Shown here: positions 8,939-20,844 of the stretch, piece by piece
Layout: every line of letters begins with the position of its first letter
Numbering within the stretch: the stretch's first letter is position 1
From: Posidonia oceanica
Lineage: Eukaryota > Streptophyta > Magnoliopsida > Alismatales > Posidoniaceae
Direction: 5' to 3'
DNA: 64,000 nt
Assembly: GCA_037176725.1 (NCBI GenBank)
Contig: JAZBRS010000077.1
Span: 3,782,001-3,846,000 of the forward strand
Notes under the pieces: model-generated
Database searches by the model: none
Seen by the model: the letters and a program-made list of their open reading frames with translations, nothing else
Told to the model about the DNA's origin: nothing
Translations under genes and position numbers: made by a program

Positions 8939-11287
8939 ATGGCCCAGCGTGTTAGTGAGCCCATGTTCTCTGTTGCCTTGGAAGGGTCCCAGGTTCCGAC
9001 CCCTCCTTCTGTGGCTCTGGTCTCCACTGTTGCCCCTCGCACCTTTCACTTTCAGGCGCAGGGGAACCCTGGAATTTTCGGACATCATCTGGCTACCGTA
9101 CCTCCAGGGAATGTCACCGAATCTGTCACGATGACTACCTCTTGTGCCTCAGAAATGCTATATAATGTCCCAGGTCTTGCGCTTGATTCCCCCACTACGA
9201 CAGCTCCTCCTGATGTAGGATTTCACCCTGTTGGACAGTCTGTGCCCCCACCTGTTGCACCCGTTCCCCCGCAGGTACTGTAATTCAGTATTCTCACTAA
9301 CGAGACACTTGAAGCGCAGTACCAGCACCTGTTAGAGCTTGTCCAGCATCTGCAGGACATGGCTCTGTCTCTTCACCCCCTCATGGCTCCTGAGGTCCCT
9401 TCTGTCCCTCCCTTCCAGTTTTAGGCATTCCCCACTACACCACCGCCTCGACCATCGCCACAGCTACTTGTTGCTCCGACGGTAGGGGCGGCATCGCTGC
9501 CTCCTGTGCACCCACTCCTCACTGCATAGCATTTCACTCCCCCCTCTGGTGGTCATCCTTCCGGGATGACAGGAACACAGCACCCACTTGGTCTGTAGTC
9601 CGGCACTGTGCCATTGCAGCAGCTGTTGCTTCCACATGCTCCAACACCCACAGCACAGCATTCCGCTTATCTTCCCCCATTGCATCCACAGATTCAGGTT
9701 CCTGCATACACCCCACAGCACCACACACCCTTGCACGGGTATGCCGGCCATCACGTTGCCTCACCAGCCGACGAGATGGTGGATCCGGAGGAGCACTTAG
9801 GTGCAACCCAGACGGCATACGCTAACCCTACCCCAGCTGCATCTTCCTTGCCAACAGCGACCCCGGATGCCCTCTTTAACAGGATGGGCGATCTGGAGAG
9901 AGCACTCCGTCGAGTGCAGGGCGGGGAACGCCAGTCCTTCGAGTACCGGGACCTCTGTTACTTCCCAGAGGCTGTACTCCCAGCGAATTTCCACGTCCCA
10001 GACTTTGACAAGTACAACGGGAAGGGCTACCCTATCTCTCATCTGCGAGCTTATTGCGGGGACCTCACACAGCTTCAGGGCGATGAGAGGTTCCTTATCC
10101 ACTTGTTCCAAAAGAGTCTTACTGTTCCGGCTCTCAAGTGGTTCACGTCACTTGATATGGCCTCCATTAGGACCTAACGTGCCCTCACCCTGGCGTTCGT
10201 GGAACAGTACTCTTTTAATCTTGACCAAGTCCCAAAGCGAGAGGATTTGGTCTCCACTGTGCAGAAACCCCATGAGCCGTTCGGGGAGTACGTCGGCCGA
10301 TGGCACGCACTGGCCTCACAGGTTCGAGATAGGCCCTTTGACGAGGAGTCTATCGAGATCCTCATCCGAGGCTCACTGCCATCGATTGGGCGTATGCTCA
10401 GTCTTCAATCTGTCACCACATTTGCATCACTGAGTCGGTCAGGCTCCCGCATAGAGAGTGCAATCCGCAGCGGCCGCTACCCCACAATCTCCGCACTTGC
10501 CGGACAGGACATCGTCCCCAACCGCAACAACAACAACTACTACTACTACAACAACAACAACAGTGGCAACAAAAATGCCAGAAGAAGGGATCAGCCCAAG
10601 CCCGCCGTTGCCTACTTCGATTCTCCTGTGGCGCAGTTCAACCTGGCGGGTCACCCAGCCCCGAATCAAATAGTTTATGCACCTGCACTATCACACACTC
10701 CACAGATTGCACACACCGCCCAGCCGGTCTATCCAGCCGCACTGGCCCGGCAAGGACAACACCCTCCACAGAAACGGTTTCGCGGTAACACGCACCAATT
10801 CACAAAGCTCGTGGAACCGTTGAGCACCGTCCTGCCTAAGGTGGCGTCACTCCTTAGGTTCCCCGAGGTTCGCCCACTGCCAAACCCACTTCCACCGTGG
10901 TACAAGGCAGGCCTCATTTGCAATTACCATCAAGTTGAGGGCCACTCGACGGATAACTGCTTCACTTTGCAGGGAGCCATCCAGGACCTGATCGACCAAT
11001 GGGTCATCACCATAAACACTCAGGAGGCGGCATCCACTTCTGCCCCTCCACTTGCATCCACCCCTGCATCATCTCTAGCTCATCCCAGCATCTTGCATCG
11101 GCCCCTGCCTGAGCATTCTGGCTCAGGAGGCGCTGGGACCTCAGGAGTCCACGCTCTCTTCCCTTCTGGGCCCACCGCTTCTGCAGTGGACCCATCTTCT
11201 CTAATCCATCGTGTTTCAGATCCTTTTCCTTTGGCTCTGTACAACTCCGTTCTTGTCGGCTCTGAATCAGCAATCCATATGATATAG
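8939..11287 (+). pseudogene. gag: Element A gag, broken by stops
   Basis: Gag would form the retrotransposon particle and bind its RNA. The frame starts MAQRVSEP, the same start as in element C. It has a long Pro/Gln-rich N-terminal half, then the Gag core (YFPEAVLPANFHVPDFDKYNG through LKWFTSL and EYVGRWHALASQVRDRP). A poly-Asn stretch follows at about 10525-10560, then a CHHC zinc knuckle (C-X2-H-X4-H-X4-C) at about 10919-10960. In-frame stops are at 9281, 9422, 9527, 9596, 10175 and 11285. The last lies where C reads on into protease. The C-for-H change at the second knuckle position is usual in Tat Gags. Confidence 0.88.
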
Positions 11288-11466
11288 CTGAACGCCGAGC
11301 CGGAGCCTTCTGCCGCTCGACCCACCATGCAACACCCTGTTGAGCCACCTATCTGCCTGCTGGCCTTGCCGCAACCAGAACCTCTTCAGCCCACCTCCCG
11401 GTTCACTACACTAGCAGGACCCACCTATCCACTGCCAACCCCCTGGAGCTTGCGACCCGCATACCC

Positions 11467-12447
11467 GTGGTCATTACTCTAACCCGGGATACCCATAAAG
11501 TCCCGTATGACTACGCCACAGAAATGTGCACCGAAGTCACGCGTTTGGGAAGGGTGTACAGGCCTCTAGCCCCGGTAGCCCAGCCTACCACTCCAGAAGC
11601 CACAACCACTCCATCCACAAAGCAAACCGCCAAACCATCCCAGGACCCCATTCAACCCTCTACCTCCACCCAGAAAGGCCAACCCAGTGTCGACATTACC
11701 GCCCAGCTTAAGAGGGTAAAGGCCGGCATCTCCATCTGGGATCTAATCCACTCTTCTGTGGAGCACCGAGAGGCCTTCCTCCGTGTGTTCCAGGCAGCCC
11801 ATGTATCCCAAACCATCAAATCCGCAACCCTTGAGAGCATGGTGGGCATGATTGCGGAACCCCACGTCATCTCTTTCTTGAGTGACAAGCTCCCCCTGGC
11901 AGGGGCATGCCATAACAAGCCCCTCTTCGTCACAGTGCAATACAACGATCTCCACATCCCTCTGACCTTGGTTGATAATGGCGCAGGCCTTAATGTCTGC
12001 CCCTTGCGCACTGCATGTAAACTTAGATTCAAAGCCAAGGATATCACACCAGTCACCAAAGGGATGATGTCGTTTGACAACACGCACCATGACGCTCTAG
12101 GAGCTTTGGTTATCCCCCTTGCCATCGGCCCAGTGGTATTCAATGTTGACTTTTTCGTCATCGATTTAGAGCCGTCTTTCAATCTTCTGTTGGGGCGCCC
12201 TTGGCTGCACCAACATCAGGTGATCCCCTCAACTCTCCACCGAATCATAAAGTTCCGCCACGATGACGAAATTATCGCCGTCATGGCTGAAAACTTTGAC
12301 GGAGAGGGAGGCGAGGCGGTCTCCTCAGTTTCCCCGCAGACTGTCTCCTTTGATTCTAAACCCACCGATGTCATGTATCATGTCAATCGATTTGAACCAG
12401 TTGACTTCCTTTCCGATCTCGAGCATGTCAATCTTCTGACCGCTTAG
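11467..12447 (+). pseudogene. Element A retropepsin-like protease region
   Basis: This is the aspartic protease that would cleave the Gag-Pol precursor. The active-site motif is LVDNGAGLNVCPL (Asp codon at 11974-11976), the DNG form seen in Tat/Ogre elements instead of the retroviral DTG/DSG. The flap region and the LLGRPWLH motif near the C-terminus follow. The frame differs from gag here, while in element C gag and protease share one frame, so an indel lies between 11288 and 11466. No natural ATG opens it; the open stretch begins at a GTG. It ends at a TAG, where C continues into a G-patch. Confidence 0.85.
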
Positions 12448-12600
12448 GGAAATCCTTCTCGGATGGTCGAGAACCTTTGCCACAGGTGGGGCTACAAGCA
12501 CAAAACGCCGCTCGGGTTGCACGACTAGGGGATCGCTGAGCTGATCACGGCGGAAGAGAGAAGAGACCATGAAGGCCTTGGTTATGACTGGCAGCCACGT
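12448..12600 (+). pseudogene. Element A G-patch remnant after protease
   Basis: The stretch with MVENLCHRWGYK..TPLG...GIAELI and EGLGYD corresponds to a degenerate G-patch, intact in element C at 44178-44310. It is broken here by the stop at 12445-12447, by a TAG at about 12526, and by a frameshift. G-patches bind nucleic acid and follow protease in several retroelements. Confidence 0.55.
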
Positions 12601-14157
12601 AAGGATGCATACCGGCGCGGAAGGAGTCGGAGGAATCATTCCTTTGAATTTCTCTAACTTCGTCAGTGCAGGTATTCTCGATCCCAACCTTAATGAAGCC
12701 GCAGCACAAGCCGCACTGCGCTCAGATTCCCCGCTGTCGTCAGAAGAGTGGGTCACTGTCGAAGACTGGTATTCATGTGAAGAGCAGTCAAAGACAGACA
12801 CCATGCAGGTTAGCAAGGATGCCCAGCCAGATACCCCAGCACCTCGGTTAGTTCGCTTCTCCCTGCCTCCTATGGTTATAACAGTTCTGGCAGACGCTGC
12901 ATCAAGGTTGACAGCCACTCGTCCTTGCAGAGCATCATCAGTTTGCCCACCAGTTGCAACAGTATCCCTGCAGTCGGGTGCGCATCCCCAAAAGCCGCCA
13001 TCCTGCCCGACCAGGACAACAATCGCCTCTGCACTGCGCCCCTTTCCCCAGGAGAAGAGCTTTGCCAGTTCAGTAGGTCCTCCCGCTTTGCCAGTGGTGT
13101 TGTTAACAACGCAAGTGGATCCTACAGCCACACAACCACCTACTTTAAAGAATCAAGTCTTGTGGCAGGACCACATGGTGTCCGCGGCTACACCCACAGT
13201 GTCACCACCTACCAGAGGAGTCTTATCTCCCAGTGCGGCCGTCCAGCTATCGGCCCTCCCAAGCAACGGGCCAGATTATCCTCCCTACCTACCAACACGG
13301 ATAGCACCCTCGTCATGGCAGGCGCCTCAACCTCTAATCCAATTGGCGGCCGAAGCAGCCGCCCCAAGAGGGGGAAATCTCGAGCGGCAGGCGTATGAGC
13401 CGTGCAGTGCCTACCTTGTCGACCTCACTCCCGACGAAGAAGAGGGAGCTGTCAAGGAGGCGCAAGAGGAGGACATGCTCGTGGACTTAGAGTTATTATT
13501 CCAGGAGCAATTGGCAGTATTTGCAGAGGATGCCGCCGAATTGGACGCCACAAGGAAAGGAAAGGCGGTGGTTACAGATCAGATACCCACACATCCCCCC
13601 AGGCAACAGGACCACTCATCCATCATGGTCCTGGAAGAAACAGCAATTCCACCACTCACTAGACCATCTGAATTAATCACCTCGCAGCCAGGAGGTGGAT
13701 CTAAGTGGTTTGTACAGCACTTACCCCGCTCAGGCAGCACAGCAGGCAGAAGCAGTCCCACCAACCTGCCAAGAGACAGTTATCGGATCAGGACGCTCTC
13801 CGCCAGTACATCAGGAAATGCGGAGGAGCATGCAGTAACAATAGCAGCAACAGAAACAGCAGAGGCAGAAAGACCTGGACAACCAGCAGAGCCAGAGGCC
13901 ACAAGAGCTGAGCCCATGCAGCGAGCATACAGAAACACGCGAGTCAGCGTGACCATCCTGAAGCGCCATCAGGGCCAGGATGCTGAACAGATTTGCTCCT
14001 TCGATGTCACAAATCCAACCTTTGAGAAGGAGATCCTCTCGGAACTCATAGCTTATGAGGAGGAGGATACAGGCATAGAAGAGATTGACGAACCTTTGCC
14101 TGAGTTTCAACCTTCGGCGACGATCCAGAAGGACCAAACCTACACGTCGAGGAGGAA
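12569..14157 (+). pseudogene. Element A acidic/low-complexity linker between protease and RT
   Basis: This is a long open stretch (about 530 codons) rich in Pro, Ser, Thr, Ala and Glu, with no recognised fold. Short anchors are shared with element C: EEWVTVEDWYSCEEQS (compare the C sequence around 44440), RKGKAVVTD, HSSIMVLEE and GGGSKWFVQH. In Ogre elements an intron can lie between protease and RT. Here I see only a frame change near 14105-14120, so a decayed indel or an intron are both possible. Confidence 0.6.
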
Positions 14158-16497
14158 GTAGAGATCATCAACATCGGCACAGCCGAGGAAATTAAACAGG
14201 TCCGTATTAGTGCCAAATTGTCCCCCCAAGCCTGGGAAGAGTTCATTGCATTCCTCACAGAATATGCAGACGTCTTCGCTTGGAGCTATGATGATATGGT
14301 TGGCTTAGATGTCGAGATAGTGGTACACACACTACCACTAGACCCAGATGTAAAGCCGGTTAAACAGAAGCTCAGGAGGTGGCGATCGCAGTGGCTGTTG
14401 ATGATCAAGGAGGAAATTATGAAGCAGCATAATGTCAGCTTCCTCAAGGTCATTCTATACCCGGAATGGCTCACCAACGTTGTGCCTGTACCTAAAAAGG
14501 ACAAAAAAGTCTGCATGTGCATCGATTACAGAGATCTGAACAAAGCCAGTCCCAAGGACGACTTTCCTCTACCGCACATAGACGTCCTGGTAGACAATAC
14601 GGCAAGCCACAAGATGCTTTCATTCATGGATGGCTTTTCAGGCTACAACCAGATTCAGATGGCAGAGGAGGATATGGAGAAGACATCTTTCATCACTCCA
14701 TGGGGGGTCTTCTGCTACAGAGTAATGCCATTTGGGCTAAAAAATGCTGGAGCAACTTACCAGAGAGCAATAACGACTTTGTTCCACGACCTCATACATC
14801 AGGAAGTGGAAGTCTACGTGGACGACATGATCGCCAAGTCCCGGGAGCCCGAAGATCATCTTACTTGCCTGAAGAAGCTGGTCGACCACCTTAGGCGCTA
14901 CAAACTCAGGCTCAATCCCAACAAATGCATCTTCGGCGTATCATCTGGAAAGCTCCTTGGGTATATTGTCAGCCAGAGGGGGATTGAGGTAGATCCCAGC
15001 AAAGCCCGAGCAATCATTGAAATGCCGCCCCCTGTTACTGAAAAGGAGGTCTGGGGCCTACTGGGGCGACTGCAGTATATCAGTCGATTCGTTGCACAGC
15101 TCACGCCCATATGTGAGCCGATCTTCAAACTCTTGAGAAAAAATGCACAAATCAAGTGGAGCGACGAATGCCAGGCCGCATTTGAAAAAATCAAGCAGCT
15201 CCTAACTAAGCCCCCTGTCTTGGTTCCTCCCACGCCAGGAAGACCCCTGCTACTGTACCTCTCAACGACGCAGCATTCTGTAGGCGCAGTCCTGGGCCAG
15301 CATGATGAATCAGGTCGCAAAGTGCGCGCCATCTACTACCTGAGCAGGAAGTTCAATGACTGCAAAGCTAGGTATACAATGATCGAGAAAACCTACCTTT
15401 CCCTAGTCTGGGCTACGCAAAAGCTGAGGCACTATATGATGGCCTACCCCGTTCTACTCTTGTGCAGGCATGACCCAATGAAGTATTTGTTTCAGAAGCC
15501 CGCCCTAGTAGGCCGATGTGTCAAATGGCAGGTGCTCTTATCTCAATACGACATCACCTTCGTCACCCAAAAGTCGATGAAGGGGCAGGCTGTAGCAGAT
15601 CACCTGGCTGACTTACCACTGCCTGAATATCAGCCTTTGCAGGCACAGTTTCCTGATGAGGACATCCTGTTTGCCTCAGAAGATGCCGAACAGAAGGATC
15701 CCGAGGATGAATTTCAATGGCACATGTTTTTTGACGACGCCATCAATAAAAGAGGCAGAGGCATTGGAGTAGTCCTAGCAACACCACAGGGAGAACTAAT
15801 CCCATTTGCTAGGAAAATGACCTTCAGCTGCACCAACAACGAGGCAGAATACGAAGCCTGCATCCTAGGACTGCGAGTCGCACTCGAGCATGGTGTGCGG
15901 AAGCTGCATGTGCACGGCGATGCAATGCTAGTCGTCTCCCAAGTCAATGGCGACTGGAGGACCAAGGATCCCAAGCTGGTGCCATACCATGAGTACCTAC
16001 TGGAACTGATCAAGCATTTCGAGGAGACTCGCTTCACCTTCATGAATAGAGCCAAGAATGCTTATGCAGACGCTTTGGCAACCTTGGCATCCTGGCTCTC
16101 CATACCCGAAGACAATGCAGTGGACATGTCAGTCACCCACATCGAGCTGCCTGCACACTGCATGAGTGTCGAGGAGGCAGTTATTACAGAGGAACCACCC
16201 TGGTACCATGACATCAAGGTCTTCCTGGAGTCTGGCAACCTCCCAACCAGCACGTCAGCAGTAGACAGAAAGACTATGGCACGCCTGGCGTCCAAGTATG
16301 TCTTGGGAGCAGGACGTCTCTACAGAAGGTCCTACAATCATATGCTTTTGCGCTGCGCAAACAAAAAAGAGGCTGACACGCTAATGCTTCAGGTCCACGC
16401 AGGGACATGCAGCCCACACATGAACGGCGTGTTGCTAGCCAAGAAAATTATGCTGCAGGGCTACTTCTGGTCCATAATGGAGGCAAATTGTTGCTGA
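14158..16497 (+). pseudogene. Element A reverse transcriptase, RNase H and second (archaeal-type) RNase H
   Basis: This is the polymerase part of Pol. The N-terminal Tat signature (FAWSYDDMVGLD...VKPVKQKLRR) is followed by RT motifs: VPKKDKKVCMCIDYRDLNKA, DGFSGYNQI, FGLKNAGATYQR and the YVDDMIAKS active site (14814-14825). The first RNase H (LYLSTTQHSVGAVLGQ) lacks the first catalytic Asp seen in most Ty3/gypsy proteins, as is usual in Tat. A second RNase H follows from about 15715: FFDDA, TNNEAEYEA, HGDAMLVVSQV and NAYADALA. These retain the D-E-D-D pattern. A TGA at 16495-16497 ends the frame just before the integrase zinc-finger Cys pair. Confidence 0.93.
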
Positions 16498-17417
16498 TTC
16501 GTGCGTAAATGCCACAACTGTCAGATACATGGGAATTTCATCCATGCGCCGCCGCAGCAGCTCCACAGCATGGCGTCACCTTGGCCTTTCTCCACTTGGG
16601 GAATTGATGTCATCGGCGCAATCCTTCCTGTAGCATCCAACGGTCATCGCTTCATCCTTGTGGCGATCGACTACTTTACCAAATGGGTAGAGGCGGCCTC
16701 ATACAAGGCAGTAACGACCGTGGTAACAGAGAAGTTCATCAGGAACTATATCATTGCTCGTTACGGGGTCTCGTATGCACTCATCTCCGACAATGGCACG
16801 AACTTCATAGCCAAGAGAATGGAGGAATGCCTGCACAGTTTCAAGATTAAGCACCACAAGTCCTCCCCTTATCGACCACAGATGAATGGCGCAGTCGAGT
16901 CAGCCAATAAGAACTTGATAAAGATCCTCAAAAAGATGGCAGAGACTCACAAGGACTGGCACGACAAGCTCCCATACGCCTTATGGGCCTATAGAACGTC
17001 GGTCTGGACCTCGACAGGAGCAACTCCTTATTCACTGGTCTAAGGCATGGAGGCCGTTTTGCCGGTTGAAGTTGAGATCCCATCCCTACGGATTCTAAAA
17101 GAGGCAGAATGGGTCGAAGACCGCTGCGGCCAGTTGAACCTGATCAACGAGCGTAGATTGCAGGCAATGCACCATGCTCAATGTTATCATAAGAGGATGG
17201 CCAGGTCTTATCAGAAGAAAGTCAGGCCCAGAAGCTTCACGCCGGGTGACTTGGTCTTGCAAGCCATTCACCTTCATGACGGCCAAGGCCCAACTGGCAT
17301 GGCCCTTACATCATCAAGCAGATATTCTCTAGGGGCGCAGCAATCCTCGAGAGTATGGATCAGGTCGAATAGTCCGAGCCAGTCAATGCCTGCTACCTCA
17401 AGGAATACTACCAGTGA
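16498..17417 (+). pseudogene. Element A integrase, broken
   Basis: It shares a frame with the RT domain. The end of the HHCC zinc finger (CHNCQ) is followed by the catalytic core with GIDVIG (first Asp), LISDNGTNF (second Asp) and NGAVESANK (Glu). The C-terminal domain follows, including PVEVEIPSLRILKEAEWVEDRC and GDLVLQAIHL. A TAA at 17041-17043 replaces the Tyr of the conserved VYGMEA. A small deletion and frameshift near 17283 puts the last 40 codons, ending CYLKEYYQ, in another frame with a further TAG. The natural stop is TGA at 17415-17417. Confidence 0.9.
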
Positions 17418-18904
17418 TCTGGAACTGTATCCTTGCCTTGCAGAATCCCCTTTTCCTTTGCATTCCATGCATGCATGACCGTCCCGCCATCACACACTCG
17501 CATTTGCACTCTGTTATTTGCTTTACATGCTATTCCGCCAGTCATAAACAGCATCTGCACGTAGCATGCAACATCATCATCATACATTACAATCATCGTT
17601 CGATGAGGAAAATCGGAAAAGCTTGCTTGCTTGAGTAGGGATCCAACCTCACTTCATCTGGTCCTACCAAGATGTCTTAGCTAGTAAGGGAGCCACCTTC
17701 AATATGAGAATGGACAAAATGTTCAAACCTCCTAGGACCTACACCTCAAGAGGGAGACAAAATGCTAGGGCGAGAGCGAGAGTGTGAGCCATACAAAATA
17801 TATGTATCTGCCTACCAGGGTACAAAAGAAATAAGAAGACAGAAGGCGAAGATAGAAGCTAGCCCTAGAGTTAGAGGCAAGCAGAGTAGCCCTGTTCCCT
17901 CAGCTAACCTTGGAGAGGAGTCGAAGCCCATGCCTGGGAAGCACATTTCCCCAGGGACTAGCCACCCCTTTTAGTAGTGACAGCTCCTGAACCCCAGACC
18001 AGGCATCTATTACCTCCAAGTCAGGGATAGAGTGAGCTTGCTCGTCTATGTGGGAGAAAAATAAGGGAATTAAAAGAGAAGGTGTGGGTCTCGAAGAGGG
18101 TTTGGCATGAAGCCCATTCTCATCTCACCACCAAACAAACACACCTTCACCCTTCCCTGAGTGCCACCAACAGCTGAGGGCCTAGGTAGGGTCAGATGAG
18201 GTTTGAGATCGCTCCCTTCTCCATAGCAGGCATTAAAAGCATTCCATATACTGAGGACAACAAAATATTCACATCGATCATGCATCCATTTAGCATCCCT
18301 CTTACCGGATATTGCAAGGTTCCAGCTCGGTTTCGAGCCAAGGCACGCCGTTGCCCGCTACAGAGATCATCGGGCCAATATGGCTAGGGGCAAGACATTC
18401 CTAAGCCAGACATGCATCACTGACCCAATCATGGTCAGAGGCTGCCAACAACAAGCCAGTATCAAAGGATACACCGAGTTCAGGCTAGACTTTGCTAGTG
18501 GATCACCATTCAGAGGCAGAATCCTTGGCAGGAGGCAGAGTGGACTTGCCCATCAGCTTGAAAGTCACAGACACAGTCAGGAGGCTACGCCCGGCCCCCT
18601 TACACCACTCAAAGGGGGGAAACACTGAGAGTGGCCTGCCAGGCCGTCCCCATGTGCAGATCCCACGTGCAGCTCCCGTGTACCGTCGCCGCGTGTTTAA
18701 CAGGGTCCTGGCTGCAGAACAGTTGCTAGTGGATTGGTTGCATTTTGCCTGCAAAACCAAGAAGACCCCAAGTGCCACAAACAAAAGCCAATGTGGAAGC
18801 ATACACAACATCATGATAGTCTTCATATTCATTGAAATCCAGTTACAAGCATTGGATTTAACCTGCACAAGCCACTGGGTTGATCAACATGTTACACCTT
18901 GCTT
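17418..18904 (+). other. Element A post-integrase spacer
   Basis: The first 500 bp correspond to the spacers of H and C (TCGATGAGGAAAATCGGAAA, GATGTCTTAGCTAGTAAGGGAGCCACC, and the purine tract at 17749). The second part (about 18060-18620) contains further short blocks related to H 1440-1900. A CCCACGTGCAGCTCCCGTGT word at about 18662, like those in the A LTR, sits just past the 3' end of the antisense gene. No plus-strand gene is supported. Confidence 0.55.
17749..17762 (+). promoter_or_regulatory. Purine tract downstream of integrase, element A
   Basis: AGAGGGAGACAAAA follows ACCTACACCTCA. This is the same position and preceding word as in H (906-919) and C (46668-46681), with one interruption by C. 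Confidence 0.4.
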
Positions 18905-20204
18905 TCATTCATCTAAGCTAGACCGCGCTCTCTTGGAGCTCTCGGCATCACTAAATAGAGGATCACTAGGTGGGACTTCGTAGATGGGCCATGTCGCTTG
19001 CACCTCAGCAATATATCCAGCAGTACAGTCCGAGCCAGGCACCGCAACTATGTCAGTAGATCTTATTCTGCCTCTCATAAGCCGGGCTAGCTCCTCCGTC
19101 ATCACTGAAGAATTGAGCAGATAGGACCGGAATCTCTCAGACATGTGGCCCTCAATGAATGCATCCTGGCGAAGGCCAAACTGTCGCAGCACCCAGATGG
19201 GATGGAACTCAACGCCCCTAGTGAACCCCGGCAGGATGACCAACCGTGTGTTGTTCCCGTTAAAGAACACGGTAAATGGATCCGCCGTGGTAGGGAGAAT
19301 CCGCCAGACCACGGTGTCCCCGATCAACCCCTCCAGCTTCTCATACTCCTCTCGGATGCTCCCTATGGCCTGGGCATGCCCAGAGCAGCAGTAGCCAGAG
19401 CAGCAGTAGCCTTCAAAGGTAGGACGCTGAGGGTGGATAGCCATTGCCCCCATGTGGCAGGCCAGCCAGACCTGAAAAAGAGAGAATAGCAGAGTCAGCA
19501 GAGCAGAAACAGATCAGGCCATCTGGACAGTCATAATGAGCAGTTACCTGAACCATGACTGCACACCCGTGGAAGTGACGACAGCGGTGTGAGACCCTGT
19601 CCAGCCCACAGAAGGTCTCTGCTAGAATCACCGACGTCAGATCAATTTACCGGGTTACTACAGCCAAAGCTATCTTGACCACCTCAACAGCAACAGCCAG
19701 CTGGTCGTGGCCAAAGATCAGCTCACCCAGAAAGCGGGTGACGAACCCCCTAAGCCACAACTCGTCGCCCAAGGTGGCACGCCTCGGGATTGTCTGCTCG
19801 AAATATTCCAAGCGGATCCTAGGCGTCGGCCCGTCAATACGGATCAACCTTCCTGCACACTCCCCCGGAGTGAGGCCCGTCAGCTGACGTAGGACAGACG
19901 CATAGCCCTCCCGTCTCATGAACACAACAGGCCCAGACAGTGGCGACAAGCCGCAGATCCAGCGCACCTCCTCCAGGGTGGGCGTCATTTCCACTAAGCC
20001 AAAGCTGAAAATGTGGAGCAAGGGTTTCCAGAACCTCGCCGCAGCACAAAGGAGGTGGCGACTGACTTCCACCTTGGCAATATTCAGTGTCCAGGAGGAA
20101 ATGCCCCATAGCCGCAGCGTCTCATGATCGTTGGCAGTAAGACTTCTGATCCATGTCCGTAGTACCTCCGAGCAGTGAACTGGGGTGACCAAAGTGGGAA
20201 ATGC
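18905..20204 (-). pseudogene. Antisense accessory gene 2 of element A: mobile-domain/DUF7745-like, with intron
   Basis: On the minus strand this is the homologue of the sense accessory ORFs of H and C. Exon 1 covers 20204-19548. It opens right after an acceptor (TTTCTGTGCAG) with AFPTLVTPVHCSEVL and contains EMTPTLEEVRWICGL and GDELWLRGF. A 76-bp intron at 19547-19472 has GTAACT at the donor and TTTTTCAG at the acceptor. Exon 2 (19471-18905) starts VWLACHM and ends with a KRAR-containing tail and TGA. A TAA at 19647-19649 interrupts exon 1. In C the protein is continuous across the intron site (GALIQVWLTAHL). An upstream exon is likely but not identified. Function unknown. Confidence 0.8.
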
Positions 20205-20844
20205 CTGCACAGAAACAAATGCAAAGATCAGAATGGAGTCCAACAAATCAAGAGGAGTGAAAATGGGAGGGCTGGACAGCAACCTCGTCAAGCCGGCAGG
20301 AGCCCCCACCATGGAAACCTAGGGTGTGATGGGCCAACCATGGAAATCAAGGAAAAGCAAAAGAAACCCACCATTTTGGAGAAGAATGGGAGAAGGGGAG
20401 GTCTCAAGGTTCTTGGGAGGCGTCTGGCACCCCCATGTGTTGTGGGGGCATATAAATAGGTGCCCTAGAAAAGCAAATCACGTGACACACGGGTAGGCCA
20501 CTTGGTCCCGCGTCGCAGTCACGTGCCCAGCTCCCACGTGGAACTCCTGCGCTTATTACAGTAAAATTTCTGGTTGTGACTTTAGTTAACTTAAGTCGCC
20601 TGCAACCTGTGGAACCTCCAGAAAAATGCAAAAGAGGCCACTTGCTGGATCATACAGGCACATGCATTCAATACAAGCACAGATACACATATTTTGTCAT
20701 CCAAAGGGCCCCCCGGGCAGTTTTTTCTTGCGTTTTGTATCCAACTCAGTTTACAGCATCAGGAGTACAAACAAAGGATAAAGCATAAAGAAAACAATAG
20801 AATGCAAACGAGCCCAGCAAACAAAATCCCATGACTACAGGCAC
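20205..20844 (-). other. Intergenic region between the two antisense genes of element A
   Basis: It lies upstream of antisense gene 2 and downstream of the antisense gene 1 stop. It probably contains the promoter and 5' exon or intron of gene 2. On the minus strand the open frame from 20312 runs through the acceptor into exon 1 and may be intronic. A CCCGCGTCGCAGTCACGTG word like those in the A LTR is at about 20508. No other gene is seen. Confidence 0.45.
20451..20458 (-). promoter_or_regulatory. Possible TATA element of antisense gene 2
   Basis: The minus strand reads TATTTATA (plus strand TATAAATA) about 250 bp upstream of the first recognised exon. The plus-strand reading is the better TATA consensus, so orientation is uncertain. 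Confidence 0.25.
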
